Shown one piece after another: positions 21,270-34,007 of a stretch of 64,000 nt of DNA. The notes below the pieces were generated by a model. It saw only the letters and a list, made by a program, of their open reading frames with translations, had not been told where the DNA came from and ran no database searches. A program made the position numbers and the translations under genes. Origin of the DNA: Macrothele yani (lineage: Eukaryota > Arthropoda > Arachnida > Araneae > Macrothelidae); contig CM077025.1 of NCBI GenBank assembly GCA_039090855.1, positions 96,328,489-96,392,488 on the forward strand, read 5' to 3'. How positions within the stretch are numbered: position 1 is the first letter of the stretch; the number at the start of each line of letters is the position of its first letter.

Positions 21270-22900
21270 AAATTTGTCGATTATGTCGTCATAAGATGGT
21301 TAGATGGTTGTTTCCTCGTGAGCATCAATAAAATGTCTTCCTGAATAGAAATATTTGCCAAAGGAGCAAGTCTATCTAGGGAATTAGTGTTTCTTGAGTA
21401 AGTTTGTATTCTTTTAAGAAAATTTCTTTCCTCTGGCACACTTCTAGATGGAATTGTTAAACTGAGGAAAACCAACTTATAATCTCCTGTAAAAATGTCT
21501 TTGTCTGCGTGAAACACTCGAAGGAGTTCTTGAGTCAATATATTCCTTAATTTTTCATCGGCATATACAAGACTCAGTTCATTTTTAAGGCGCTGGTGTT
21601 TAGTAAATATGTTTCCGTAAAAATGTAGATTTTTCAAGAGCGCGAGAGGGAAAGCATGCATTAAATTATTCGAATTTGGTTGTGTCAGCAAGTCAGACAA
21701 ATTGAAGTTTCTTACAGTCTTGAAATCTTATATCCATGTCCATAAGAATCTGGTCTAAAATTTCAAAATACAATTGTTTATAATTTTGAAAAATTGTTTC
21801 CTGTGTAAGAACAGCATATTCCCGTGCTTATTTCTGAATGGTGAACAAACGAATCAATTCCACTGAGGCTTGAAAAAAGTATTCAACACTTAGAAATTTT
21901 AGAAAAACTCTGGTGTAATACAGGATTTAAACGATGAACTAAGCATTGAACAAAAACAGCTTGAGAAGCTTTATCCTTGACTTTTTTTCTGTATCCCATT
22001 TAAGTGTCCAGACATTATATTTGCCCCATCGTAACATTGTCCTATTTATTTGTGTTGGTAATCAAACTGTTCCAAAATTTTGTCTAGCATTTTTTATAAA
22101 GCTCCTAACGTTCTATCTACATTTACGTCGTGGAAACCCAAAAATTCCTCAACCAATACACCTTCCGAGTCAACAATAAAAAATTATTTAATTTTTGACG
22201 TGATCGTTTATATATTCAGAAATACATTCAATTAATTCATTTTAATAGTTTTTATCCTTTCGTATTGATTTTCAATTTCTAAAGAACTTCTTCATATCAA
22301 CAATGAAAGTAATTCAATGAAATTTCCATGATTTATCGAGCCGATGCTTTCATCATGGCCATGGAATGCCAGTTCTTGTATGCTCAAATACAGAATAGAC
22401 TAATACTGCATCAATCACTGTCTGCAGGAAAAGTCTATTTAAACGAACGTTTTCGTTAAAATGCGTTTTAAAAAGCTTAGCATTCTTCCTCAGGGCATCG
22501 GCAATGGTGATTTGAATTTTTTTCAAAATTCCTTAACATTAATCCGCATTTCAGGTGTTTGCTAGAATCACGATGTTTATGAAGTGACCGTGTTACGCTT
22601 AATAAATCTGAGAATCCGTCTTTATTCCACGCCGAATGTTTATTACTAAAAAGTAAGCAGAGTCCCCCAAAAAATTTACACAGAAGTGCTGCAAATCCAT
22701 TTATATTCAGTAAACCAACAATTTTTAAAATTAATATTGTTAAGATTTACCGCTCTTCTTGATTTCGTTCTTGGAAACAATTGTCAGTGAATCCGTTGGT
22801 CGTCCTTGAAGCAAAATGTCTCTTTCATCTTCACCTTTCCACAGAGTAAATGGAGTTTGCAATAAATTACAAACAATGTCGTCCACAGGACGCATACTAA
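21270..22900 (-). pseudogene. hAT transposase (TTF zinc finger type), decayed
   Basis: Minus-strand order: HSAWNKDGFSDLL then RSLHKHRDSSKHLKCG (TTF-type zinc finger region, near 22560-22650); FHGHDESIGSINHGNFIELL (near 22310-22370, the GHDES block typical of this transposase group); GQCYDGANIMSGHLNGIQKK and FVQCLVHRLNPVL (near 21935-22050, the region of a catalytic aspartate); finally SLTIPSRSVPEERNFLKRIQ and LAPLANISIQEDILL (the C-terminal hAT dimerisation region, 21330-21480). This is a ZMYM1-like or TTF/hAT-dimerisation transposase. Only the last 139 codons are open; upstream blocks sit in different frames with several stops. The palindrome inserted upstream of the coding region. Confidence 0.85.
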
Positions 22901-23195
22901 AAACTATCATTATCAGTTAAATTGTACACAAACCTAAAATATCAGTTAAAGCTTTCAACAAATAATCACAAAGCACGAAAGAACAAATTCCTTTCAGAAA
23001 ATAATGTACCACACAGCATTATAAAAAAAAGTCCTAGCAGATTGCATGGTAGCCTGGTAGACCGCCCACTCCACCGTAATCTCTCACGACTTTACGCTCA
23101 AAAACTGAAAGATGCAGAGGTAAGGCACGTGAAGGTGAAACACTTCAGTAGTATAAAATGACCGATTCTGGACCAAGGATCATCCTTCTAGAGAA

Positions 23196-23275
23196 GGATG
23201 GGGGGCGTGGCCTGGCATCGAAGGATGGGGGCGTGGCGTGTGACCGAAGGATGTGGGGGCGTGGCAGATGACGCT
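23196..23275. repeat. Left terminal GC-rich repeats
   Basis: Three spaced copies of CGAAGGATG-GGGGCGTGGC-type sequence directly inside the left end. The right arm has two, so one was gained or lost. Near the tip, CATCCTTCTAGAGAAGGATG is itself a short palindrome. Confidence 0.8.
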
Positions 23276-23287
23276 AGTGCGTTGGGT

Positions 23288-23500
23288 CGATGTGCTGCCC
23301 CCTAGCGGTGCTTCTTGGAACTTTATTATTATGTTAGATCTTTGTTTTTGAGAGATGGCAACGACCGAGTCGGGGAAAGGAGATGTGCTGCCCCCTACCG
23401 GTGCTTCTTGGAACTTTTAATGGATCTTTGAGAGATGGCAACGACCGAGTGGGGGAAAGGGGGGGTGTACGTTGCCCCCTAGCGGTGCTTTTTCGAACTT
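23288..23500. repeat. Left subterminal tandem repeat, about 80-bp unit
   Basis: Units contain GATGTGCTGCCCCCTAGCGG, TGCTTCTTGGAACTTTTAAT and GAGAGATGGCAACGACCGAG. About two full units plus a partial third ending in GTTGCCCCCTAGCGGTGC. Confidence 0.85.
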
Positions 23501-23752
23501 TTCTCGGGAGATTTATTGGACGTTGACAAATTTTTAAGAAGTCTTTCCAATATTTATTTTTTTAATTTTCTCGGGAGATTTCCTGGACTTTGTCAAATTT
23601 TTTGAAGGAAGTTTTTTTGTCGTTTCCAATTTTTTTTTACTCATATTTTTTTTTGTCCTATTTTTCTCTCTAGTTTATTTTATTAAATTTATATTTTCAG
23701 GAATTCCCTGAGGTATTATAATTTTTATAGACGTTGCAGTATTTTTTTATTT

Positions 23753-24613
23753 TCTCGGGAGATTTATTAGACTTCGTCAAATTTTTGAAGGAAGTTTTTT
23801 CAATCGAAGCATTTCCTCAAATTTGTTTTATTAAATTTATATTTTCAGGACTTCCGTGAGCAGTTATAATTTTTATAGACGGTGCATTATTTTTTTTAAT
23901 TCGTATATTTGTCCTCCCTCCAATTTTAATTTAGGCGAGGAAAGGCTTTGTTTGAAAAGATTTCGTTCCCGTTGATTCATGTTCCGCCATTTTAGTTTCA
24001 CCACGTTGTCATTTTGTGAGCCATGTGTTTTTGGATGAGTCACAATTTTCTCTTTGACTCAGAAAATTTTGTATGACACGTGTTTTGGGATGAGTCATTA
24101 TGATGAGTGACGCATTCGTGATAGCAGACATGACATCAGCCAACGTCGTTTTCTCCTCAGCGGGGTCGGCTTTATTTATTTTTTTTATTTTCTCGGGAGA
24201 TTTACTGGACATGGTCAAATTTTTGAAGGAAGTTTTTTCAATCGAAGCATTTCCTCAAATTTGTTTTATTAAATTTATATTTTTAGAACTCCGTGAGGTG
24301 TTATAATTTTTATAGACGTTGCATTATTTTTCATTCTTATATTTTTCTTCCCTACAATTTTAATTTAGGCGAGGAAAGGATTTGTTTGAAAAGATTTCGT
24401 TCCCGTTGATTCACGTTCCGCCATTTTAGTTTCACCACGTTGTCATTTTGTGAGCCATGTGTTTTGGGATGAGTCACAATTTTCTCTTTGACCAAGAAAA
24501 TTTTGTATGACACGTGTTTTGGGAAGAGTGACTATGCCGGATGACGCATGTCGTGATAGCAGACATGACATCAGCCAACGCCATTTCCTCCACGGGGTCG
24601 GCAGTTGACGTCA
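23753..24613. repeat. About 435-bp direct repeat in left arm
   Basis: Two copies start with TTTTCTCGGGAGATTTA and run through CCTCAAATTTGTTTTATTAA, GGCGAGGAAAGG and ACATGACATCAGCCAACG. Mirrored in the right arm at about 40120-41010. Short open frames within are frame-inconsistent between copies and are probably not genes. Confidence 0.8.
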
Positions 24614-26712
24614 TTTGAGATTCTGTAGCCACATTAAGTTCTAAGACTGATTTTTTTTCAATAACTTGTTCATTTTGCAACGAATTTATTCCTTATTTTT
24701 TTCCTCATAATTTCCCATTTTATATTCATAATTTTTCAACGTAACGATTTTTTTATTTTATTTGAGGAGACTTCACGCATTTTCAACGGACGTTCCAACA
24801 TAAAAACGTTTTCCAAAGTTTTGTGCTGCAGACATAATCTTAAAACACGATTGTTTATTAACGTATTTACGTGTTCATGACATTTTCTGTTACATTTTTT
24901 TAACGTTGTACCTTTTTCCAACGTACAAAGCCACAATTTTTTATGCATAGTTAAAATATTTTATTTTTTCGTATTTCTTCATGATTAATCAGTGAAATGT
25001 ACCTTTTAACGCATTATCTTAATCTTTTTGTTCTAAATGCTTGCGTACTCCTTAAACTTTTTGATGTACCAACATTATTTTATTTTCTAACTTTTCAAAC
25101 TAAGAACTACTTTTATCGAGGCTTTATTTTTTCTGATTCAAACAAGCAAACGTTTCTTTATTATTATTTCCGTTACCTATACAAACAACTTTTCTTACTT
25201 GCTTTTAATGTATGACTTAATCTGGTTTTCTATATAGCTGTTTCATGTTTGTGCAAGAAATATACAGATCTATAGCAGCTATACATAACATTCGTTCGTA
25301 ACAGTATCTTTTTTTTTTCCAGATTTAAACCAACACACGCTTCTTAACGACTTGATATCGGTTTTCTGGGGTACTTTTCTTTTTCCTTCATTCAATTTTA
25401 TTCCATATCATGAGACGAGGAAATGCTTCTTTAGAAACGATTTCGTTCCTGTTCGCAGTAATTATTGGATTTTGACAATTTTTTTGTGAAACGACTTCAT
25501 GCTAATTCTGAGTCTTTCGCCTTTACAATATTATTTTCTCGTAATTTTTTCGTGTGTTCAAGAACTCTACAGGTCTTTCACAGTTAAAATTCTGGTAAAA
25601 CTATATTTTCTTACTTTATTTAGCATATCATTATAGCTTCACAATTTTCGCTATTTTACTTCATCTTTTTTGAAATTTAGTAAAAGTTTTCAGTATGTCA
25701 ATAATTTATTTCTTACTTGACCAAACTTAAGACTCCTTTTATTTAGACTATTTTTTTTTTCATTTCATTTCAGCAAAATGATTATTTTAGATGTTGCAAA
25801 TCATCAGGTTTTTTTGTTTCCTTATATATCATATTTTCCAACTTGCTTTTAAAGTATTTCTCAAAGCTTGCATGTATGTCAAATACGCATTTTTTTAATC
25901 CTTCCCTACTTTGCTATACTTTTTCGTGGACTGCCCCAACAGGAAAGCATTCATTGTCAAGGCATAAAATCTAAAACCTTTTTTCTTACGATAAAATTTG
26001 TATTCTTTGGGACATATTTTCTGTATATTGTTCTGTCTCGTCCGAAAAAAACATTCATTCTGGAGGCAAAGCGAGTAATTCTGTTCTTCCACTAAACATC
26101 ATTTTTTTACGTTTTACTAACTCACCACCCCCATAGCGAAAATAAAGAAATACTTACTCTGTTCTCTACATATCGACTCAATCTATTTCTTTTCGAAATG
26201 CTGATCATGACATTTCAACTAAAATTTCATACTTTCACCAAAAATCATATTCTTAAACGAGCTATTTTTTACACAATTATTTCATGTATAACTAAATTTT
26301 TGTTGTTTACTCACCTCATAAAAGTCAATAAGAACACCCCTAATCTCATTCCTTTCCCTCATTTAGTTCGCTTAAATTGAGATGTTTCAAAATTTCGCGT
26401 ATATTTCATTCCCTTAATGTCCAGTTCTCCCGTGTCTGCCCCTTCATTTTCAACTTCTGTGCATACTGCATTTTATCTTTAGACGTTTAGTTTCATTGAC
26501 CTTTTCTTTCGTTTTAATTAGGTTTTCATTATCGTATTTTTTATTCATTGTCTCAGCAGAAAAATCTTTCATTCTGGAGACATAGCGACTAAGTCCGTAC
26601 TTCCTCTAAACATTTGTTTTCACATTTTACTAATTGTTCAGAAAAGCAGTTGTTTCCAAACTCCCATAGTGAAAATATCGTATTCCCCTTATCATCATCA
26701 TCATCATCATTG

Positions 26713-28905
26713 TCAACCATTATCAATCCACTGCTGGACGAAGGTCTCCCCAAGTTTCCTCCACAACGGTCTGTCTTGTGCCAGTCTCCTCCATGTCACC
26801 CCTGCATACTTTCGAATTTCATCCACCCATCTCCCATGTGGTCTTCTTCTGGGTCTTTTCCTGTCCCTTGGAATCCAATCTAAAATTTCGGCTGTCCATC
26901 GATGATCTGTCCTTCTGGCAGTATGTCCAGCCCATTGCCATTTCAGGGATTTAACTCTGATCATGATGTCTTCCACTCTTGTCATTTTTCGGATCCACGA
27001 GTTCCTCTTCTTATCTCTCCTGGTTACACCAAGCATGCACCTCTCCATGCTGCTTTGAGTTGTCTGCAGCCTTTGTATGTCTCTTTTAGTTAAGGTCCAC
27101 GTCTCTGCACCATACGTAAGCACTGGAAGGATGCATTGATCAAACACTTTTCTTTTAAGACATAATGGCATATTGCTCTTGAAAATTATGCTGTTTCTTC
27201 CAAAAGCTCTCCAGGCAAGTTTTGTACGCCGATTAATTTCTTCATCAATGTGACCCTCACTTGATATCTGCTGTCCAAGATAAACGTACGTGTCTGTTAT
27301 CTCCAGCTTTTCTCCATCAATCGATAAATCTTCATTTCTTGTAAAAGCATTGAACATCACTTTTGTCTTCTGAAAGTTCATTTTTAATCCCACTTCTTTA
27401 CTCTTGTCAGCAAGTTCCTGGATCATACTCTGCAGCTCTGATGGGGTAGTTGCAAAAATGACTACGTCATCAGCAAAACGAAGGTGGGTTAGATAATCTC
27501 CATTAATCTTTATCCCCTTGTTTTCCCAGCTCAGCGACTGAAAAACACCCTCCAATGTGGCATTAAAGAGCTTCGGAGATATGGTGTCACCTTGTCTCAC
27601 TCCCTTTCCAATTTTTACGTGTGTTGTATTTTCAAACAGCCGAATCTTTGCACTTGCATTTTCATAGATGTTATTAATAATATTAATGTATGCATCTTCA
27701 ATACCGCAGGATTTCAGAGCCATTGTAACTGCTGATGGTTTCACCGAATCAAAGGCTTTTTCATAATCGATAAAAGCCATGCACAATGGAAGTTCATATT
27801 CCCTCGCTCTTTCAATTAGTTCTCTCAGCACGTGGATATGATCTATTGTGCTGTAGCCACTCCTGAATCCAGCTTGTTCTCTCGGTTGAGCCATGTCCAG
27901 TGTTACCTTTAAGCGGTATGAAAGAACTTTAGTGAAGATTTTATAAACTACTGATAGGAGGCTGATAGGTCTGTAGTTTCCGAGATCCTCAATGTCACCT
28001 TTCTTATGTAGCAGGATCATTGTAGCGGTGTTCCAATCCTCAGGAATCTTTCCTTCATTAAGGCATCGAGTGAAAATTTGGGCGAGTACTGTTTCGATTT
28101 CTCCACTTGCTTCTTGTATGATGTCTACAGTAATTCCATCTTCTCCTGGAGCTTTCCCCCGCTTCATGTTCTTGATTGCATGTGCAACTTCTGCTGAAAG
28201 GACTGGAGGAACTCTGGTACTGGTATCTTTCATGATGTCTGGAGTGCATGTATCGTCCCTTTCATATAATTTGGAGTAGAAATCTTTCACTCTTGTCAAA
28301 ATTTCGCCTCTATTTCTTGTTACAGAACCATCTTCTTTTCTCAGTGCCATAATCTGTTTTCTTCCCTTACTGAGATGTCCCTTTGCTATCTTTAGGCTTT
28401 GGTTGTTTTCAATTGCTTTCCTCACTAGTTCACAGTTGAATTTTCTTACGTCTTCAGTGATACTTTTTCTTACTGTCTTGCATAGCTCTATATATTCCAC
28501 TTTGGAAGTCACATCTTCTTTAGTTGTCCTCATCTCTCTTCTTTTTTGCATCAACATTTTCGTTTTTCCTGATAATTTATTTACATGCAACTTGTTCTTA
28601 GACCCAGCTAATTTTGTTGCTGTTTCCATAAGAGCTTTGGTTACTTTTCTGTTAACTTCAGAGATGTCCACTTCTTCTGATGTTAGGCCTTCTAAAGCAG
28701 AGAACCGGTTCTTCAGTTCCAACTTGAAGGTATTATGGTGTTTTTTAAGGTTGGTTATGTCAATAGATTTTGTTTGTCTTATGAGCTTGCCACGTTCAAG
28801 TTTAGTGTTGAGGTGCATCTTACATCTCACCAATCTATGGTCACTACCTGTGTTGAACTTGTTTAGCACACTGCAGTCTTCTATGACGAATTTTTTGTTA
28901 CACAT
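26713..28905 (-). pseudogene. RTE reverse transcriptase part of the ORF
   Basis: 730 codons open. Blocks: AIKNMKRGKAPGEDGI, MILLHKKGDIEDLGNYRPIS, PREQAGFRSGYSTIDHIH, LCMAFIDYEKAFDSV (first catalytic aspartate), GVRQGDTISPKLFN, LRFADDVVIF (catalytic aspartate pair, FADD), LPVLTYGAETW, and a C-terminal domain ending QQWIDNG. This is the complete RT plus C-terminal region and would copy the element RNA at the target. It is cut off from the endonuclease part by a 2-bp insertion near 28985, seen by comparison with the copy at 55.5-58.7 kb (CTCCTTTTCAAG against CTCCTTCAAG), so this copy cannot make the full protein in one frame. Confidence 0.92.
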
Positions 28906-29672
28906 AATAAAATCAATTTCACTTGTCGACCCATTTGGATGTCTCCAAGTCCATTTCCTGTGTGGCTTTTTCTTGAAAAGGAGTTCAAGATGAAAAACCC
29001 TTCTGCCTCTGCAAACTCAACGAGAGTATTTCCACGCTGGTTTCTGTTGCCGTGACCAAATTTACCTACTGAAGTTTCATTCTGTTGCCGTTGCCCTATT
29101 TTTGCATTGAAATCTCCCATAATTATTTTCAAATGCTGCTTACCTTTATTATTTAGATGACAAATTTCCTCATAAAATTCTTCAATTTCTTCTTCAGGAT
29201 GACTTGTGGTGGGTGCATAAGTTTGAATAATCTGAGCCTGGTATCTTTTCGAGAGTTGGATAACAAGTCGTGCAGCTCTGTCAGAGGAACTTTCAACTTC
29301 TACAACTTTATCCTTCAGTTTCTTGTTTATTATAAATCCAACACCACTAGTTCTGCCAGTATCTGTCCCACGATAGTAGAAGAGATGTCCACTTTTCAGT
29401 TCGATGAGATCTTCTCCTTTTCTCCTTACCTCACTTAGCCCCACGATGTCCCACTTGATCCTTTGTAGTTCCTCTTCCAATTCAAGAAGCCTTGAATCAG
29501 AAGATAGGGAGCGTCCATTGTACGTAGCCAAGGTCAGCATCAGATGGCAGCCTAGTCCGGTCCTCCGGGGATTCTTAGCACCCTCTGCCTTCATGTCGCA
29601 CTGGCCGCTGCCTTGGCCAGGTACATTCCAGCTGCAGGAGACTGAGGGCCAAGATTTAAGTTGTGGAATCAT
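28881..29672 (-). pseudogene. RTE apurinic-type endonuclease part of the ORF
   Basis: Begins upstream of MLTLATYNGRSLSS and continues through DIVGLSEVRRKGEDLI (catalytic glutamate), TSGVGFIINKKLKD, IIQTYAPTT and KIIMGDFNAKIGQ (the GDFN block). This is the APE-like endonuclease that nicks the target; such proteins are often labelled craniofacial development protein 2-like. The last 30 or so codons (after FILNSF) are out of frame because of the 2-bp insertion. The likely real start is at or near MKAEGAKNPRRTG (about 29595), as in the other copy. Confidence 0.9.
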
Positions 29673-30534
29673 TTTGGAGGGGTTTGGCCATAACTCACCA
29701 CGCTGGCCAAGCGGGTTGGTGAGTGTGGGATAGAATATCCTCTAATCCCGATGGTATAGTTATACCGCTATTGGCGGTCGTCAGAGCCCCTTTAGTGGGA
29801 ACAGGATGTACCACGAGAAGGCGGGGTTGACATTTGTCAAGGAGAGGCTGTGATGTTACGCATCACCTGACCTTACATCCCATTCCCCTTATAGTACTTA
29901 TTATATTTTTCCTTCTGTTCAGTGTTGTATGATTCTTCAAACTTTGGTTTATTTTTATGAAGCTTCTTTTTGTTCTTAGTTTTTTTTTCTGATTCAAACT
30001 TTCAATCTTTTCCTATCGATTTAATTACTCTTATTTTCCCATTCGACTTTACTTTTGAACAGAAATGTATTTAAAATCTTCAGATGTATTTTAGTCTACA
30101 AGGCCGATTCTTCCCTGTTTCAAATAAAGTCATTGTAGGATTTCAGTGTAAATGCTGCTAAATCTTTAGAACTTACTTTTCATAGTTAGATACAAATTCC
30201 TCGAGGTTTACATTCAAACATGAAAGAAGAGTGTTTTTACGCTCTCTCCAGTGTGTGAGCTTTCCCCAAGAAATTAACTTTGTCAGTTTCCGACAGAAGC
30301 AGGGGGGAATTCAATCTCCTGCGACTGTTTTCACGGGTCTCTTGCTTACAGGAAAACCTCATATGGCATGAAATCACTTTGCTTGGCAGATTAAACTAAA
30401 TTCTGGTTTTGAACTTTGAATGCAAACTCAAGCTCGCAAAAGCATAGTTTTCTGAGCAAACTTAAACTGTCTAAGATGACAAAAATCTAAAACTGCTGAC
30501 TCAATGGGACAGAGCGTTTGAACTTTGCCGTTAA

Positions 30535-30712
30535 TTCACCATTTAAGAGATCCGTCGTGAACCACTAGAAGGGAAGTAAGCAGACCCTGATTTAGTCCAC
30601 AGTTTCCAAGGAAGGTAGAAAGCTAGTGTCGTAATTCAAAAGCTCTTAACTCAAGCCTCCCCAGGATTCAGTTTCGGACGAACGAATAATCAGATGCCCA
30701 TGCTTAGACATT
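30535..30712 (-). mobile_element. Fossil SINE in left palindrome arm
   Basis: Diverged reverse SINE: GAACCACTAGAAGGGAAGTAAGCAG, TCCAAGGAAGGTAGAAAGC, GTGTCGTAA, then the remains of box B (CCAGGATTCAG) and TCGGACGAACGAATAATCAGA. Much older than the other SINEs, and present at the mirror position in the right arm. Confidence 0.75.
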
Positions 30713-32415
30713 GAAAAATTGCTTCAGACAAATATTTTCTTACTTAAAGTGCTTCAATTCAGAATTTGTACTATTTAAGATTTTCCTTAGTCAATATTTT
30801 TTCTATCTTAAAAACTTCTAAAGGGTTGATTTTGAAAAAAACGAGTTCTCACAAAAATGTAAAATTTCCTCAGATTGTATGAGGAACCCAAAAAAAAAAT
30901 TGATGAAGCTTGGACGTTAACCATTCCAACCATTTCTTTCTCTTCATGTTTCATTTTATAAACTTTCTTCAAATTCCTATATGTCCAAGAATTTTGTTAA
31001 ATATCCAAGTTCGACTCCCCCAGAAATTTTCTGAAAATGATATTCTGGAATTTTTTTAAAAGAGAAACTAAGAATCCCTTCACTGAAACAAGAAATTCAT
31101 ATTCAAAGCATTACATCCCTCTTTCTACTTCAAATACTCTATTTGTAAATCTAAGGAAGTTTTTTTTTAATATTCATATATTTTCCCCTCTAACTTTAGA
31201 AGATATTGTCCCAAAATGTATGTACATATTACGATAGTAAAATATCTTACTACTTACTGCTTGATGTTCAATTCACTTCACACCGTCTTAAGGAAATTCG
31301 TTCATTTTCTCATAACACATAGACATGTTATTTTTCTTTCCATTCACTTCAAAGACTCAATTGAGATCAACCTAATGGAGTCCTTTGAGAAAAACTTTCA
31401 TAGGAAAGCATAAATTTGCCTAAAAACTACATTAAAAATAAACAAATGTTGAAAGTTCCTGTACAAGAAGGAAATTCTGTTGTAACTTCTAAACGAAAAA
31501 AGACAAATTCTAAGAAAATATGTAAAAATGTTCGTTCGATTCCATATTAAAAAAAATTAGTTAAAGAAAAGTGTCATTCTTTTTTTTTTTTTTTCGGAAC
31601 AGTTCATTCTTTCCTAGGGTTAAAAATGGAACACTTCATTTTTCTTAGTAGACAATTTTGAGAAAACACATTTCATTAAAAGCAGGGAAATTCCCATAGA
31701 ATAACATGGGAAAACTAGTATGCATAAAAAGACTGTTTCGAAACGAGTAAAAATCTGTTGAAGTTCGTTTTCGAAAAAGTTGGAAATGGAATGAAGTAAA
31801 AACAGTCACAGCAAGTTCCTGAAAGTTGAAAATTGGATGTACTAAAAATGTCTAAGGAAAGAAATTTTTATAAAACACAGACTGTTTAGTTTTTCCAGGC
31901 TAGGGGGTCTTCAGTGAGAGCGCTTCTTTTTTTCAACTCAAAGAATAAAGCGAGTCAGTTTGAAACATTTCAAACTCCCCGAAATTAAGCTGTGTACTCT
32001 GGTTTCGACTCAATACTGTAAAGCATTGCTCTCAGACCAGTCGGAATTCCGCCCCGATTGGTTGCCTAATGGAAAACATCAGACCCCTTTCCAATAACAA
32101 TCCCCAAATATCCTTAAGAAAAGTCTAGCAAAAAAGCACTATTTCACCATTAAAACAATTGGATTCATTCTGTTACTGTTTTAAACATTTCAAAAAAGAA
32201 GTTTACATTCTCACTTTTACTTTAAAAATCTTGAAAGCTTAAATTTTGACCCATTTAAAAAAAAATTCACCTAAAATTTAATTTAAAAAAATAATAATTA
32301 CTCTTTAAATTTATGTCTTAAAACTAAAAAATATTTACGCTTAATATTTCAATAAATAATAAATATTCACAAACTCACCTTTTACCTTGCCCATTTAAAA
32401 AAAATAATTCTGAAT

Positions 32416-32828
32416 TTATATAATCGAAATCATTACTTCTCCAAATAGTTCTTTTCCCCTGATTGTAGAGAAGAACTCTTCTGAAATCTTCACTTTTCCA
32501 CATGTGTTCATAAAAGCTTGAGCTACTTCCTTAGGATTCAACAAGGCCACAGCGTTCTGGAAACTTGAAATCGCTTTCCTGTTCCACTCAGTGGTTAGCA
32601 TGGAGGATGCATCTCAATAGGTGGAAGTACTTCCGAAATGCATTCGCGACATCTACATACCTTCAGGATGCTCTCCCCGATTAAATTTTTTAAACATTCA
32701 ATTAAATTGTGTCTAAGTTCACACTCCTCAATCGATGTACTTTGAAACTTTCGGGATTCTCCGAGTACGATTTTCTTGAATTCTGAACCCATTAACAATT
32801 CCTGGATGCTGTCCCACACGCCATCCAA
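32416..32828 (-). pseudogene. Left-arm copy of the hypothetical protein, frameshifted
   Basis: Near-identical in complement to 35129-35542 but split into two overlapping frames by a single-base deletion near 32600. Function unknown, as for the right-arm copy. Confidence 0.4.
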
Positions 32829-33953
32829 AATAATTTGGAGTTTTTAAAACTGCTTTCTGGTTAATGCAACTCCTGTTGTTAAGTGAAAAATCCGGAACCA
32901 GAATTTGAAAGACTTGAAGACTTCTTACTTTATTCAAACTTAGAACAGAACTAAAATTCGCTCAGCGTTTCCTTTGCATACTGTAACCAACACATGACCC
33001 TTATCACCACGTGGTGATTGATGTGTCACGATGCGTCAGCACACTAACTGCACGGTGACTGTTTCCTTATCTGGTCATCTCCAACGAACATGCTATTGAT
33101 TCTAATTAGGCAAAGCTAACTTCAGCTTGAGAGATAAACGAAAGGATTTCATTATAACTTTCATATCTTGAGAGAATAAACTAAAAAAATCTTCATAGAG
33201 TGCATAATAAGCGTAAAGAAATTCTTCAAGGCTGAATTTCCACTAAAATGATGGTGGTATACGGAAAGCGTGAGAATTTAATCAGAGACCTTCAAAGAAT
33301 TCATCTTGGAATTAACGCTGCTTTTGAAAAACGAGTGAACTATGAAATTCTTTGTTCTCCACACAAGAAAATTTCAGATTTCGAAATACTGCCGTCCTGA
33401 CCCACTTTTTCCTGAGTGAAATTTAAAACAGGGTGGAAATCTCCACTTACGCATTCCTTTGAGTGGGGAATAGCTCTCATGAAAGGGGTCAACGGTTCCA
33501 GACAACATTGATTAAAACTGGAGAGAGGAAAAATATATGAATTAAAAAAATAATGCATAAGCAGGATTCCCCAAAACATAAAAAAATATAAGTTTTATAT
33601 AAAAAAGAAATTCCAGGAAAAATATTGGTGGGGCGAAAGATTTCCCATTCTTCCATTCCCACAAAAAATTTAACGAAGTCTAATAAATCTCTCGAAAAAA
33701 AAATTAAACAAATACTTGGACTGACAAAAGAGAGAACGACACGTGACGTCAACCTATCCCACGGCTACTAGTAGGAGATACACTATTCCCCCTCTGACAT
33801 CAATTTTTTTTCTATGCGAACAGAAATTTACTTGAACAACCGTCTTAGAAAATGCCCCTTCCACGTTTTTTCTTCCCAGCCATGCAAAAACAATCAGATT
33901 GCCTTTTCCCACCAAAAGTTCTAGCAAGAAGGAGCAGGAGACGCCGGAACGAA

Positions 33954-34007
33954 ACCCGAAGAAGCTCCCTCCCTGTCCCGCCCCCTTGTTATTCGGCTCC
34001 TTTGGGC
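33954..34007. other. Centre of the palindrome
   Basis: 54 nt separating the perfect arms. Its edges are still partly complementary (ACCCGAAGAAGCTCC against GGCTCCTTTGGGC), leaving about 25 nt of C-rich loop (CCCTGTCCCGCCCCCTTGTT). The neighbouring arm DNA (33900-33953) is GC-rich compared with the rest, so the hinge differs in composition from the arms. Confidence 0.85.

Larger units (their letters stand above)
26693..29881 (-). mobile_element. RTE-type non-LTR retrotransposon, near-complete
   Basis: 3.19 kb, flanked by an 11-bp duplication ATTCCCCTTAT (26682-26692 and 29882-29892). The right palindrome arm contains the same site once and without the insertion. The 3' end (left, in this orientation) is a short ATGATG-type repeat tail, not poly-A, as in the RTE clade. 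Length is normal for a complete RTE. It is the youngest layer of the nested stack. Confidence 0.95.
23147..33953 (+). repeat. Left arm of the giant palindrome
   Basis: Net about 7.6 kb without the RTE insertion. Outermost 300 bp are GC-rich with GGGGGCGTGGC repeats and terminal tandem repeats; the rest is AT-rich. It carries one extra copy of the GGGGCGTGGC motif, one fewer terminal tandem unit, and a one-base deletion relative to the right arm in the small open frame near 32600. Confidence 0.9.

Noticed and set aside
24009..24680. Small open frames repeated in the palindrome arms (about 68-70 codons)
   Set aside because: They come from the 435-bp direct repeat, differ in frame between copies and have antisense frames of equal length; no sign of coding constraint.
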